A stretch of 64,000 bases of DNA from Diaphorobacter caeni. Lineage in GTDB: Bacteria > Pseudomonadota > Gammaproteobacteria > Burkholderiales > Burkholderiaceae_C. The notes under the pieces were generated by a model. The model was not told the DNA's origin, searched no databases, and saw only the letters and a program-made list of their open reading frames with translations. The DNA is taken from positions 1-64,000 of the forward strand of contig NZ_JADKYZ010000001.1 of assembly GCF_015354245.1 (NCBI RefSeq), written 5' to 3'. A program made the translations under genes and the position numbers. How positions within the stretch are numbered: the stretch's first letter is position 1; the number at the start of each line of letters is the position of its first letter. Positions 44,783 to 53,258 of the stretch are shown one piece after another.

Positions 44783-45748
44783 CTATGCAAAATGATCGAA
44801 CGAGGACCATTTCTGCTGGGGCAGCGTATTTCCCTGCGCATCCAGCACGCGGATGCCGGGTGCGGCGGTGACGTGGCCAATGCGGGTGACCGGCGTGCGG
44901 GTCTCACTGGCCGCCGCGAGCACCTGATCGCGACGGTCCGCTGGCGCGGTGAAGGCCAGTTCGTAGTCATCCCCGCCCGCGAGCGCGCACTGGTACCACT
45001 GTGCGTCCGGCAGGATCAGAGTCGACTTGCGAGCGGCCATGGTCTGCAGGGCCGCATCGGCGTCGATGTCGGCGCCTACCTGCGACTGCTCGAGGATGTG
45101 CGAGAGATCACCGAGCAGGCCGTCGCTGACGTCGAGCGCGCTGCTCGCGATGCCGCGCAGCGCCGTGCCGAGCGCGACGCGCGGCGTGGGGCATTCGAGG
45201 CGCAGGCGCGCGGCGCTGAGCGCGTCGGGCGGCAGGTCGATCTTGCCGAGTAGCGCGTCGAGCGCAAGCCGCGCATCGCCAAGCGTGCCGCTCACCCAGA
45301 TGTCGTCGCCGGGCCTGGCGCCGCTGCGCAGCAGGGCCTTGCCGGACGGCACTTCGCCGAACACGGTGATGCAGATGTTGAGCGGGCCGTGTGTGGTGTC
45401 GCCGCCCACGAGCTCGATCTCGTGCGCGTCGGCCAGCGCGAGCAGCCCTTCGGCGAAGCCCTTGAGCCAGACCTCGTTGGCCTCGGGCAGCGAGAGCGCG
45501 AGCGTGAAGGCCAGCGGCTTCGCGCCGCAGGCGGCGAGATCGCTGAGGTTCACGGCCAGCGACTTGTGGCCCAGATGGACGGGGTCCACATCGTCGAAGA
45601 AATGCCGCCCCGCGACCAGCATGTCGCTGGACACCGCAAGCTGCATGCCGGGAGCCACGCGCAGCAATGCGCAATCATCGCCCACGCCAAGTGCGGCGCG
45701 ACGGACGGGGCGCGTGAAATAGCGCGCGATCAGATCAAATTCACCCAT
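44783..45748 (-). CDS. thiL: Thiamine-monophosphate kinase
   Basis: A 321-residue enzyme of the PurM-like superfamily that phosphorylates thiamine monophosphate to the active diphosphate. It starts GEFDLIARYF with the metal-binding GVGDDCALLRV, then SVDMLVAGRHF-type and NLSDLAACGAKPLAF segments, VSGTLGDA and ALDVSDGLLGDL. The frame opens at 45817, but the ATG at 45748 is the family start. No TPP riboswitch is visible upstream. In many Betaproteobacteria thiL, pgpA and pncC are contiguous; here a DUF4139 gene intervenes. Confidence 0.94.
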   Translation of the reverse strand: MGEFDLIARYFTRPVRRAALGVGDDCALLRVAPGMQLAVSSDMLVAGRHFFDDVDPVHLGHKSLAVNLSDLAACGAKPLAFTLALSLPEANEVWLKGFAEGLLALADAHEIELVGGDTTHGPLNICITVFGEVPSGKALLRSGARPGDDIWVSGTLGDARLALDALLGKIDLPPDALSAARLRLECPTPRVALGTALRGIASSALDVSDGLLGDLSHILEQSQVGADIDADAALQTMAARKSTLILPDAQWYQCALAGGDDYELAFTAPADRRDQVLAAASETRTPVTRIGHVTAAPGIRVLDAQGNTLPQQKWSSFDHFA

Positions 45749-45851
45749 GTGCGAAGCATAGGGCATCCCCCTGTGCGCAATGGAGAAGTGCGAATGCCGC
45801 GGGCATGTTTTTGCCATCTTTCACCACATCGAAAGGCGCGGTGCAGTGCAG

Positions 45852-45900
45852 TGTCGTGCTGTGCTGTGCTGTGCGGCAGGGTGGGGCGAGGCGAGGCGAG
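45852..45900. repeat. Short tandem pentamers upstream of thiL
   Basis: GTGCT-type pentamers repeat about four times near 45855-45874, and GGCGA-type pentamers repeat three times near 45885-45898. They lie in the 198-bp gap between ybdK and thiL. Repeats of this kind can expand or contract; a regulatory effect on thiL is possible but unproven. Confidence 0.5.
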
Positions 45901-45946
45901 TGCGCTCTCACCGTGACCGGTGGACAGCGGCCTCCAGAGGTACGTC

Positions 45947-47065
45947 TCAAGCGCCTCGGAATTTCAGCGACGCCTGACGGCTCACTTCGGCGAGCATCTG
46001 CTCCTCGCGCTGGCGATCGCGCAGCCAGCGCGCGTCGTTCTGTCCTGCCTCGACATCGGCGCGCAGCAGCTGCAGCGCACCCGTCGCGCCCTGTGCCTCG
46101 GCATAGGGGGCGATCCTGTCCATGGTCTGCAGAATGTGGTCGCGCAGTTGCATGTGCGTGCCGGTGGGCGGGTCGACGTACACGGCGTCGAGCCCGAAGC
46201 GGCAGGCCTGGAAGCGGTTGTAGGTGTAGACGAGGTAGTCGTCTTCCTCGGGCGTGAACGGCTGCTCGTTGAGGAACCATGCGCCGAGCGACTGCACATA
46301 GCCCGCGAGCGCGGCGGCGCGTTCGATGGTCAGTGGGGTGTCGAACACGCGGATCTCGATGGTGCCGTACTCGGGCTTGGGGCGGATGTCCCAGTAGAAG
46401 TCCTTCATGCTCTTGACGACGCCGGTGTGCGTCATCTTGTCGAAGTAGTTCTCGAACTCGCTCCAGTGCAGCACGCAGGGCGCACGGCCCGAGAGCGGAA
46501 ATGCGAACACCGAGTTGAGACGCGCCGAGTCGAACTGCGTGTCCTGCCCCTGCACGTAGGGGCTGGAGGCCGACAGCGCGATGCAGTGCGGGATGTAGCG
46601 CGACATGCGGTGCAGCATCAGCAGCGCGGCATCGGCGTCGGGGCAGCCGATGTGCACGTGCTGGCCGAAGATGGTGAACTGCTTGGTGAGGTAGCCGTAG
46701 AGCGCCGAGAGCTCGTGAAAGCGCGGCTTGTCGTAGATGCGGCGCTCGTGCCACTGCTGGAACGGGTGCGTGCCGCCACCGACCACGGCGATGTTGAGCT
46801 TGTCGGCGCTCTTGACCAGCGCGTCGCGGATCGGCGTGAGCTGGCTGAGCACCTCGCTGCACGAATGGCAGACGTCGGTCGAGATCTCGATCATCGAGTT
46901 GGTCATCTCGGGCACCACGCTGCCGGGCAGCGGCGTCTTGAGCATCAGGCGCAGCATGTCCTCGGCGTAGGGCGCGAGGTCGTAGTCGTGCGTGTTGACG
47001 AGCTGCAGCTCGAGCTCCACGCCCAGCGTCAGCGGTTCGGAATGGTGGAAGGCTTCAAGACTCAC
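45947..47065 (-). CDS. ybdK: YbdK-type carboxylate-amine ligase (GCS2 family)
   Basis: A 372-residue ATP-dependent ligase of the glutamate-cysteine ligase type 2 family: [21 protein letters not shown] at the N-terminus, [32 protein letters not shown] and [12 protein letters not shown]. coli YbdK makes gamma-glutamylcysteine only weakly, so its natural product is uncertain; another gamma-glutamyl amide is possible. The start overlaps the end of the antiporter gene by 11 bases, so translation of the two is probably coupled. Confidence 0.9.
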   Translation of the reverse strand: MSLEAFHHSEPLTLGVELELQLVNTHDYDLAPYAEDMLRLMLKTPLPGSVVPEMTNSMIEISTDVCHSCSEVLSQLTPIRDALVKSADKLNIAVVGGGTHPFQQWHERRIYDKPRFHELSALYGYLTKQFTIFGQHVHIGCPDADAALLMLHRMSRYIPHCIALSASSPYVQGQDTQFDSARLNSVFAFPLSGRAPCVLHWSEFENYFDKMTHTGVVKSMKDFYWDIRPKPEYGTIEIRVFDTPLTIERAAALAGYVQSLGAWFLNEQPFTPEEDDYLVYTYNRFQACRFGLDAVYVDPPTGTHMQLRDHILQTMDRIAPYAEAQGATGALQLLRADVEAGQNDARWLRDRQREEQMLAEVSRQASLKFRGA

Positions 47066-48314
47066 GTGGATCGTCTCCGGACTTGGCCGCGGGCAGCTCG
47101 GCCCAGGGCTTGTGGGTTTCTCCGGCGCGGTAGAGCGCGACCGTGGCGATCACCGCGCCGAACACTTCCATGAGCAGGATGGTGGGCAGCGCGATGCTGG
47201 AGATGACCTCTCCGGTGGCGGCCGAGGCCGCCATGAACTGCGAAGCGATCAGCAGCGCGATCGAGGACATCGGCATCATCGTCGCGCCCACCCAGACCGC
47301 CTGTCGCCAGCTCGCGCCGGTGCCGATGTTGCCGATGCCCACGCCGAGCGCCTTGGCCACGAGCCGCACGACGATCAGCGTGAGGACCGTGCCGGCGATC
47401 GCGAGGTTCCAGTCCGCCTGCGCGGCCACGGTGGACACGAGCACGAACATCAGCATGGTGAGCACCGAAGACGCCGTGCCGAACTGCCGGGGCAGCGCCC
47501 AGGGGCGTGGATGCAGCTGCTTGATGAGCATGCCGCCGATCAGCGCCGCCAGTGGTGCGGAGCCGCCCAGATGCGCGGCGATGGCGGTGCTCGCGGCGAT
47601 CAGCGAAAGCACGAGAATCGAGGTGTTCTCGCTCGCTGGGCTCATGTAGCGCAGCGCGATGCGGATCAGGCCCGAGAGCAGGGCGCCCACGACGATGGAC
47701 ACGCCGAACATCACCAGCACCGGCGGCACCACCTCGAAGAAGCCGCTGCCGGGGCGGCTGAGCATCTCGGCATGCGCGCCGCCGAAGGTGAGCGCATAGA
47801 GCGTGGACAGCGTCGCGAGCACCATGGCGCGATCCGTCACGGGACCGGCCGCGCGCGTGTCGGCCACGACGCGCGAGACCACGGCGGGCGACGCGGCCAT
47901 GGCGACCAGCGCGATGGGGCCTGCAGCCTCTCTGGGCACGTTCAGCCACAGCATGGTCCAGAAGACAGCGAAATAGGTGAGCGCCGACTCGGCGATGCTC
48001 TGCACCAGCACCATCGGGTTGTGGCGGAACCAGCGCCAAGGGATGCGTCCGCCCGCATCGAACAGCACGATGGAGATCGCGAGTTCCATGATGAACAGGC
48101 CGATGCCCTGCAGCGGCCATTGCGCGCCGCTGAAGCCCAGCAACCCGGCCACCATGCCGACGATGGAGTAACCCACCACCTTGGGCAGGCCGGTATGGCG
48201 ATACACCAGATATCCGCAGGTGGAAGCCACCGCCAGCAACAGCGCCCATTGCACCGTCGGCAGTCCCGCGGAGGGGCGCAGCCACTGCCCCCAGAAACTC
48301 ATCAGCTCATTCAT
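47055..48314 (-). CDS. CPA-type cation:proton antiporter
   Basis: A 419-residue integral membrane protein with about 12 hydrophobic helices, similar to the CPA2 monovalent cation:proton exchangers (KefB/NhaP-like fold): [34 protein letters not shown], then a core with [18 protein letters not shown]. It lacks the RCK/TrkA nucleotide-binding domain seen in Kef. The substrate ion is unknown. Its stop lies 11 bases inside the ybdK gene. Confidence 0.88.
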   Translation of the reverse strand: MNELMSFWGQWLRPSAGLPTVQWALLLAVASTCGYLVYRHTGLPKVVGYSIVGMVAGLLGFSGAQWPLQGIGLFIMELAISIVLFDAGGRIPWRWFRHNPMVLVQSIAESALTYFAVFWTMLWLNVPREAAGPIALVAMAASPAVVSRVVADTRAAGPVTDRAMVLATLSTLYALTFGGAHAEMLSRPGSGFFEVVPPVLVMFGVSIVVGALLSGLIRIALRYMSPASENTSILVLSLIAASTAIAAHLGGSAPLAALIGGMLIKQLHPRPWALPRQFGTASSVLTMLMFVLVSTVAAQADWNLAIAGTVLTLIVVRLVAKALGVGIGNIGTGASWRQAVWVGATMMPMSSIALLIASQFMAASAATGEVISSIALPTILLMEVFGAVIATVALYRAGETHKPWAELPAAKSGDDPRES

Positions 48315-48554
48315 GTTTGCTGTCCTCTGATCGTTCGCCGAGGTGCAGCGCGAGTGGATGTTCGCGCTGCCCGCTCGCCGCGCGCGATGGCGCGGGTGGC
48401 GGAATCGGCGAACCGATGAGTCAGTGCCGAAGCACGGTGAGCGAACCCCTTTTCAGCACTGGGCCTGGAAGGGTGACCGCCGTGTGTCTCCATGAATCGG
48501 GAGGTTGCTATGCCCGGTGGGCCGTCGATTCATGGTGTGATGGCGCACACGATA

Positions 48555-50552
48555 TCAGACGTTGGTGCGGGATGGCGCAAAAAAGCTCAGCGGAGAATGG
48601 AATATGCGTCTGCGAAGCGCGCGCGCAATCCGCGAGCGCTCCACGCCCGTCACGTTCTGCGCCCGCAGCGCGAGCAGGAACGCGAGGTAGAAGCTCACCA
48701 GCACGTTGAGCGCTCCGATGAACGGCAGCGTCGCCATCGACCACCAGAACGCGGACATGTGCAGTACTTCGGGGCCGAGCGCGGAGGCGGCCGCTGCCAT
48801 CTGGCCGGTGGACAGCGTGACGTGGCGCACATCGAGTCCCAGCCCGAAGAACGCCGCGATCACCGGCACCAGACCGAGCATGAAGCCGAGCGAAATGTTC
48901 GCCGCAAGCCCGGACAGGTTGTTGCGCAGAAAGCGTGCGATGCGTGCCGCGCGCGCGGCGCCGATGGTGCGGGTGATGCGCGGGTTGTAGTGGATCGCGG
49001 CATCGAGGCGGTGCAGCACGAACCAGTTCTCGACCCAGCCCGCGAAGATGCTCGAGCTGAACAGCAGCACGCCGGTGAACGCCGCGAACAGCAGCGAGCC
49101 ACCCCAGGGCTTGAGCGAGTCGATCACGTGCTGCGCTTCCTTCTCGCTGATGGTCGAATGGCCGAACAGTCTGGCCAGCAGCAGCGTGATGCCGAGCACC
49201 GCCGGAAACACGATCAGCACGTTGCCGAGAATCGCCGCGACCTGCGAGCGCACGAGGTGGGTGACCTCGTCGACGAAGGCTTCCTCGCTGCCCTCGCTCT
49301 CGATGTCCTTGAGCTTTGCCGCCATCGCGGGCGCCGTCATCGCGGGCTGCTTGGTGGCGACGGTGAAGTGAAGCAGCTGCACCAGCACGAAGCTCGCCGC
49401 GTAGTTCACGCCGGCCCAGAAGCCGCTCCAGAACGCGGAGAACGCAAACGTGTAGAGCCAGAACTTGATCAGCGTGGTGAAGGCCATCACGAGGCCACCA
49501 CCGGCGGCCTTGGCCACCATCGCAAAATACTCCGAGGGCGTGCGCGTGATGTAGTGCGAGCCGGTCTCGGCATTGCGCTCGGCCACCTTGGCGGCGAGCA
49601 GCGACGAGTTGGCTGTGAACAGCGCCTTCAGGCTGCGGCGCTCGCGGCTCACGCTCACCAGGCGCGCCATCAACCGCGTGGCGGCCACGGCGGGCTTGGG
49701 CGAGAGCAGGCATTCGAGCAGTTCGCGCACCCGCAGAATCCGCGCGCGCAACTGGCGGATGCGGAACACGAGGCCCACGGAAATGCCGTTGTCCTCGAAG
49801 TGCGTGTAGACCGAGTTGGCCGCGTTGCGACAGGCGTCCAGCCGCTCGCGCAGACGCGCGACCGTGGCGTCGAGCCGGTTGGTGGTGCGCAGTGGGTGCA
49901 GCACCTCCACACGCAGGCTCTCCGCATCGCTGATGAGCGCGTGAAACGGCTGCGCGTCGCGCATTTCCTCGGTCATGCGAAGGCGCAGCTCGGGCGCGAA
50001 GCCGGTTGCGAGGATGTTGCCCGCGCAGTAGGTGATGGCGTCGGCCAGCGCATGTTTCCAGCGCGTCGCGCCGTCCGTGAGTTCGTGCTCGGGGGTGAGC
50101 ACGAGGCTCAGGCGATTGATCAGGTCCTCGTCGAGCGCGCCCAGCCAGCGCGCGTCGAACTCGCTGTGCAGCGAAGCCATGAACAGCTCGGACGCGTCGA
50201 TGGTGTCGGGGTTGTTCGGCAGCAGCTTGTGGCGCAGGCGCTCGGCCAGTTCGCTGAACATCGAGGTGCGCTGTGCAAAGCCGAAGTCGGCCAGCAGCAT
50301 AGTGATGTCCACCGACTCCACTATGGCCTGCCACCACCGCTGCAGGCGTTCGCGCAGCACGGGGGACTGCTCGGCCATGGACACGAGCTCGTTCACGCGC
50401 CCGGCTGCGGCCTCCACCGACTGGCTGTCGCCACGGACCCAGTCGAGCAGCGCGATCAGTTGCAGATTGCGCTGTGCGAGGGAGGCCTTGGGATCGATGG
50501 GGGTGAGGAGCTGCGCGAGCGACTTGGCGTTGTTCTCTGCGCGTTTCTTCAA
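48555..50552 (-). CDS. Gcr-family (SpecificRecomb) multi-pass membrane protein
   Basis: About 665 residues. The N-terminal half is helical and soluble (about 1-290, with RNLQLIALLDWVRGD and EELLECLLSP wording); the C-terminal half has at least six hydrophobic helices (for example FWLYTFAFSAFWSGFWAG and NVLIVFPAVLGITLLLA). The family is annotated site-specific recombinase Gcr, but I find no Tyr or Ser recombinase motif, so the name should be treated with caution. No ATG fits; a TTG at 50552 overlaps the apaG stop as TTGA, giving KKRAENNAKSLAQLL. The codon and coupling are inferred. Confidence 0.78.
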   Translation of the reverse strand: MKKRAENNAKSLAQLLTPIDPKASLAQRNLQLIALLDWVRGDSQSVEAAAGRVNELVSMAEQSPVLRERLQRWWQAIVESVDITMLLADFGFAQRTSMFSELAERLRHKLLPNNPDTIDASELFMASLHSEFDARWLGALDEDLINRLSLVLTPEHELTDGATRWKHALADAITYCAGNILATGFAPELRLRMTEEMRDAQPFHALISDAESLRVEVLHPLRTTNRLDATVARLRERLDACRNAANSVYTHFEDNGISVGLVFRIRQLRARILRVRELLECLLSPKPAVAATRLMARLVSVSRERRSLKALFTANSSLLAAKVAERNAETGSHYITRTPSEYFAMVAKAAGGGLVMAFTTLIKFWLYTFAFSAFWSGFWAGVNYAASFVLVQLLHFTVATKQPAMTAPAMAAKLKDIESEGSEEAFVDEVTHLVRSQVAAILGNVLIVFPAVLGITLLLARLFGHSTISEKEAQHVIDSLKPWGGSLLFAAFTGVLLFSSSIFAGWVENWFVLHRLDAAIHYNPRITRTIGAARAARIARFLRNNLSGLAANISLGFMLGLVPVIAAFFGLGLDVRHVTLSTGQMAAAASALGPEVLHMSAFWWSMATLPFIGALNVLVSFYLAFLLALRAQNVTGVERSRIARALRRRIFHSPLSFFAPSRTNV

Positions 50553-50956
50553 TGGAGCACCCGGTGGGAGGAGGAGCTGTCGTGGCTGCCGCCGCGCAGC
50601 GCTTCGAGCGCGAACAGGCTGATCGGGCTGGTGAACTGCTCGCCGTCTTCGGCCACGCAGAAATAACTGCCGTGCATGGTGCCGGATGCCGTGCGCAGAC
50701 GGCAGCCGCTGGTGTACTGGAACGATTCGCCGGGCCGCAGCAGGGGCTGCTGGCCGACGACGCCGAGGCCCTTGACCTCTTCGGTGTGACCGCGCGAGTC
50801 GCTGATGATCCAGTGGCGCGAGATCAGCTGGGCGGGCACGTCGCCCGTGTTGGTCACGGTGATCGTATAGGCGAAGCCGAAGACTTCGCGTTCTGGATCG
50901 GATTGGTCGGGCAGGTACTCGGGGAACACCTCGACCGCGAATTGGTATTTGGGCAT
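50549..50956 (-). CDS. apaG: ApaG protein
   Basis: A 135-residue fibronectin-III-like beta protein of the ApaG family (CorD in Salmonella), with YAYTITVTN-like strand wording, QLISRHWIISDSRGHTEEVKGLGVVG, PLLRPGESFQYTSGC and TASGTMHGSY. Its function is unclear; it is linked to Co2+/Mg2+ resistance and to dinucleotide polyphosphates. The ATG at 50956 starts the family N-terminus; the frame extends upstream without support. It is divergent from rpe and its stop is overlapped by the Gcr start. Confidence 0.95.
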   Translation of the reverse strand: MPKYQFAVEVFPEYLPDQSDPEREVFGFAYTITVTNTGDVPAQLISRHWIISDSRGHTEEVKGLGVVGQQPLLRPGESFQYTSGCRLRTASGTMHGSYFCVAEDGEQFTSPISLFALEALRGGSHDSSSSHRVLH

Positions 50957-51086
50957 GCCGCAATGGTAACGGGATGCAGGAAAAAGCCCCTGAAAACCCC
51001 AGCTGGCGTGATGGGCGAGGGTCGTCAAACGTCTCTCAGACGGCCGAGCCTCAGCAAAGGGAACGGGTTGCTGCGAAAATCGGGGG

Positions 51087-51776
51087 ATGACCTCCCAATT
51101 CCGCATCGCACCCTCGATTCTTTCCGCCGACTTCGCCCGTCTGGGTGAAGAAGTGCGCGACGTGATCGCCGCCGGCTCCGACTGGATCCACTTTGACGTG
51201 ATGGACAACCATTACGTGCCCAATCTCACGTTCGGCCCGATGATCTGTCAGGCGCTCAAGCCGCACGCCAAGACCGCCGCCGGCGTGGCCGTGCCGGTCG
51301 ACGTGCACCTGATGATCGAGCCCGTGGACGCGCTCGCCGCCGCCTTCGCCGACGCCGGAGCCGACTACATCAGCTTTCACCCCGACGCGTCCGCCCACGT
51401 GCACCGCAGCGTGCAGGCGATCAAGTCCAAGGGCGTGAAGGCCGGTCTGGTGTTCAACCCCGCCGCGTCGCTCGACGTGCTGGACTGGATGATCGACGAG
51501 ATCGACCTCATTCTGATCATGAGCGTCAACCCCGGCTTCGGCGGCCAGAGCTTCATCGACTCGGCCCTGCGCAAGATCGAAGAGGCACGCAAGCGCATCG
51601 ACGCATCGGGCAAGGACATCCGGCTGGAGGTGGACGGCGGCGTCAAGGTGGACAACATCCGCCGCGTGGCCGATGCCGGTGCCGACACGTTCGTCGCGGG
51701 CAGCGCGATCTTCGGCAAGAGCGACTACGCCGCCGAAATCGCCAAGATGCGCAAGGAACTCGGAACACGCGCCTGA
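51087..51776 (+). CDS. rpe: Ribulose-phosphate 3-epimerase
   Basis: A 229-residue TIM-barrel enzyme interconverting ribulose-5-phosphate and xylulose-5-phosphate in the pentose-phosphate route. It has [35 protein letters not shown] with the metal ligands, [23 protein letters not shown] and the phosphate loop EVDGGVK plus [12 protein letters not shown]. It is the first gene of a segment that continues, on the same strand but with interruptions, to gph and the trp genes. A mini-hairpin begins within the stop codon and a strong terminator follows. Confidence 0.97.
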   Translation: MTSQFRIAPSILSADFARLGEEVRDVIAAGSDWIHFDVMDNHYVPNLTFGPMICQALKPHAKTAAGVAVPVDVHLMIEPVDALAAAFADAGADYISFHPDASAHVHRSVQAIKSKGVKAGLVFNPAASLDVLDWMIDEIDLILIMSVNPGFGGQSFIDSALRKIEEARKRIDASGKDIRLEVDGGVKVDNIRRVADAGADTFVAGSAIFGKSDYAAEIAKMRKELGTRA

Positions 51777-51793
51777 GAGCGTCAACACGCTCT
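51776..51793 (+). repeat. Post-stop mini-hairpin, copy 2 (after rpe)
   Basis: AGAGCGT and ACGCTCT, at 51776-51782 and 51787-51793, form a perfect seven-base stem around CAAC, starting in the last base of the rpe stop. The loop and arm wording match the element after rpoN. Confidence 0.6.
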
Positions 51794-51830
51794 GAGCCGC
51801 CTGGCTCGGTGAGTGGCCACTCCAGCAAAG

Positions 51831-51859
51831 CAAAGAGGCGCCCACGGGCGCCTCTTTGT
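51831..51859. terminator. Bidirectional terminator between rpe and the small exported protein
   Basis: Thirteen-base perfectly complementary arms (51831-51843 with 51847-51859) of the CAAAGAGGCGCCC type around a three-base loop. It stops both the rpe transcript and the converging small gene. Confidence 0.85.
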
Positions 51860-51876
51860 CATGGGGAGGGGCCGGA

Positions 51877-52245
51877 TTACTTGCTGCGGACCGGTGTCGT
51901 CGCCTCGAGCAGCTCGCCGCCGCCGTTCACCGAGCCGGAGGAGCGCGCATTGCGCACGCGCGCTTCGCAGTCGCTGCGGCCTTCGTCGGTCTTAAAGACG
52001 GCGCAGCGAGCCATCGCATTGCGCTCCTGCGCTTGGGAGTCAGGGGCGGTGAGCTGGCCGCTGCGGCCGGCCTGGCGTGCGGCTGCCGCCTCGCGCTGGC
52101 AGATCTGCTGATTCTGAGAAGAGCAGCCCGCTTCGCTTGGGGCGGCGTGGGACTTGGCTGCCTGAGCGCCGACGGTCGCGAAGCCCATCAGCAGCGCCAC
52201 GGGAATGGCGCGCAGCGCGGCCGAAGTGGAGAGCGAAAAACGCAT
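51877..52245 (-). CDS. Small exported Cys-containing protein, unknown function
   Basis: A 122-residue protein with a signal peptide (about 1-29, MRFSLSTSAAL... ending GAQAAKS). The mature part is short, polar and Ala/Arg-rich, with four Cys (in GCSSQNQQIC and RCAVFKTDEGRSDC) that could form two disulfides, consistent with a periplasmic location. I do not recognise a family. The ATG at 52245 is supported by AGGAGG upstream; the in-frame ATG at 52278 would precede it without function. It lies antisense between rpe and gph. Confidence 0.7.
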   Translation of the reverse strand: MRFSLSTSAALRAIPVALLMGFATVGAQAAKSHAAPSEAGCSSQNQQICQREAAAARQAGRSGQLTAPDSQAQERNAMARCAVFKTDEGRSDCEARVRNARSSGSVNGGGELLEATTPVRSK

Positions 52246-52469
52246 GGTGAAACCTCCTGGAAAAATGTGGGCACCCACGGGCCGGAAGTACAGAATCCGG
52301 ATGCCCGCGCGGGCCGGTTGAATCCAGCATAAGAGCTGAAACGACGCATTTTTGTACGCCTCCCGGCGCTTGGAATGTCGGACAGCACGGACAATTGGCG
52401 GCTTCTTGACGTCTGTCGGATTCAGATTGTCACCAATACTTGCCGCTGAACATTTGAAAGGTTTGAGTT

Positions 52470-53177
52470 ATGGAAACCGCTTCCGCTCCCCATCTGCTGC
52501 GCTCCTGCGTGGCCGTGATGATCGACCTCGACGGGACCATGGTCGATACGCTGGGAGACTTCGCCAAGGCCATCGACGGCATGCTGGACGACCTGAAGCT
52601 GCCTGCTCTGGACGCACGCCACATCGAGCACATGGTCGGCAAGGGCTCGGAGCACTTGCTGCACTCGGTGCTCACGCATGTGCTGACCGAGGCCGGCGAG
52701 CCGCAGGTGAGCGCCACCGTGGCACGCCTGATGCCCGAGGCCTGGGAGCGTTACCAGTGGCACTATGAACGCGTCAACGGGCAGTTCTCGACGCTCTATC
52801 CCGGCGTGGCGGAAGGAGTTGCGGCGCTGGCGAAAGCGGGCTATCCGCTGGCCTGCCTCACCAACAAGCCGACCGCCTTCGCGCACGAGCTGCTCAAGGC
52901 CAAGGGGCTGCACGGCTACTTCGGTCACGTGTTCGGCGGCGATGCCTTCGAGCGCAAGAAGCCCGATCCGATGCCACTCGTGAAGACCTGCGAGGCGCTG
53001 GGAACCGCGCCCGCGAAGACGCTGATGGTGGGCGACTCCAGCAACGACGCGCAGGCGGCGCGTGGTGCCGGTTGCCCCGTGGTGTTGGTCACCTACGGGT
53101 ACAACCACGGTGAGCCGATCCGCGCGGTGAACGCGGATGCGTTCGTGGATTCGCTGATGGAGCTGACCGCGCGCTAG
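52470..53177 (+). CDS. gph: Phosphoglycolate phosphatase
   Basis: A 235-residue HAD-superfamily phosphatase. The nucleophile and acid Asp are D19 and D21 in MIDLDGTMVDT; further motifs are ACLTNKPTAF (motif II), the Lys in FERKKPDP, and GDSSNDAQAARGAG (motif IV). It removes phosphate from 2-phosphoglycolate, the usual function in the rpe-gph-trp neighbourhood of Betaproteobacteria. AAAGG lies upstream of the ATG. Confidence 0.94.
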   Translation: METASAPHLLRSCVAVMIDLDGTMVDTLGDFAKAIDGMLDDLKLPALDARHIEHMVGKGSEHLLHSVLTHVLTEAGEPQVSATVARLMPEAWERYQWHYERVNGQFSTLYPGVAEGVAALAKAGYPLACLTNKPTAFAHELLKAKGLHGYFGHVFGGDAFERKKPDPMPLVKTCEALGTAPAKTLMVGDSSNDAQAARGAGCPVVLVTYGYNHGEPIRAVNADAFVDSLMELTAR

Positions 53178-53258
53178 GCTCCGCGAAGCATGGCTGCGAG
53201 CCCTGGCCCGACGCCATGCGCGTCGAGAGCCGGGGGAGGCGCGAAGCGACTCAGGAGC

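Noticed and set aside
45749-45946. Possible TPP riboswitch before thiL
   Set aside because: No THI-box wording (such as CTGAGA and its partner) occurs in the gap; only pentamer repeats are present.
48492-50666. A 724-codon plus-strand frame opposite the Gcr gene
   Set aside because: Composition of a shadow frame (Arg/Gln/His-rich) and no motifs; the minus-strand gene has consistent membrane helices.
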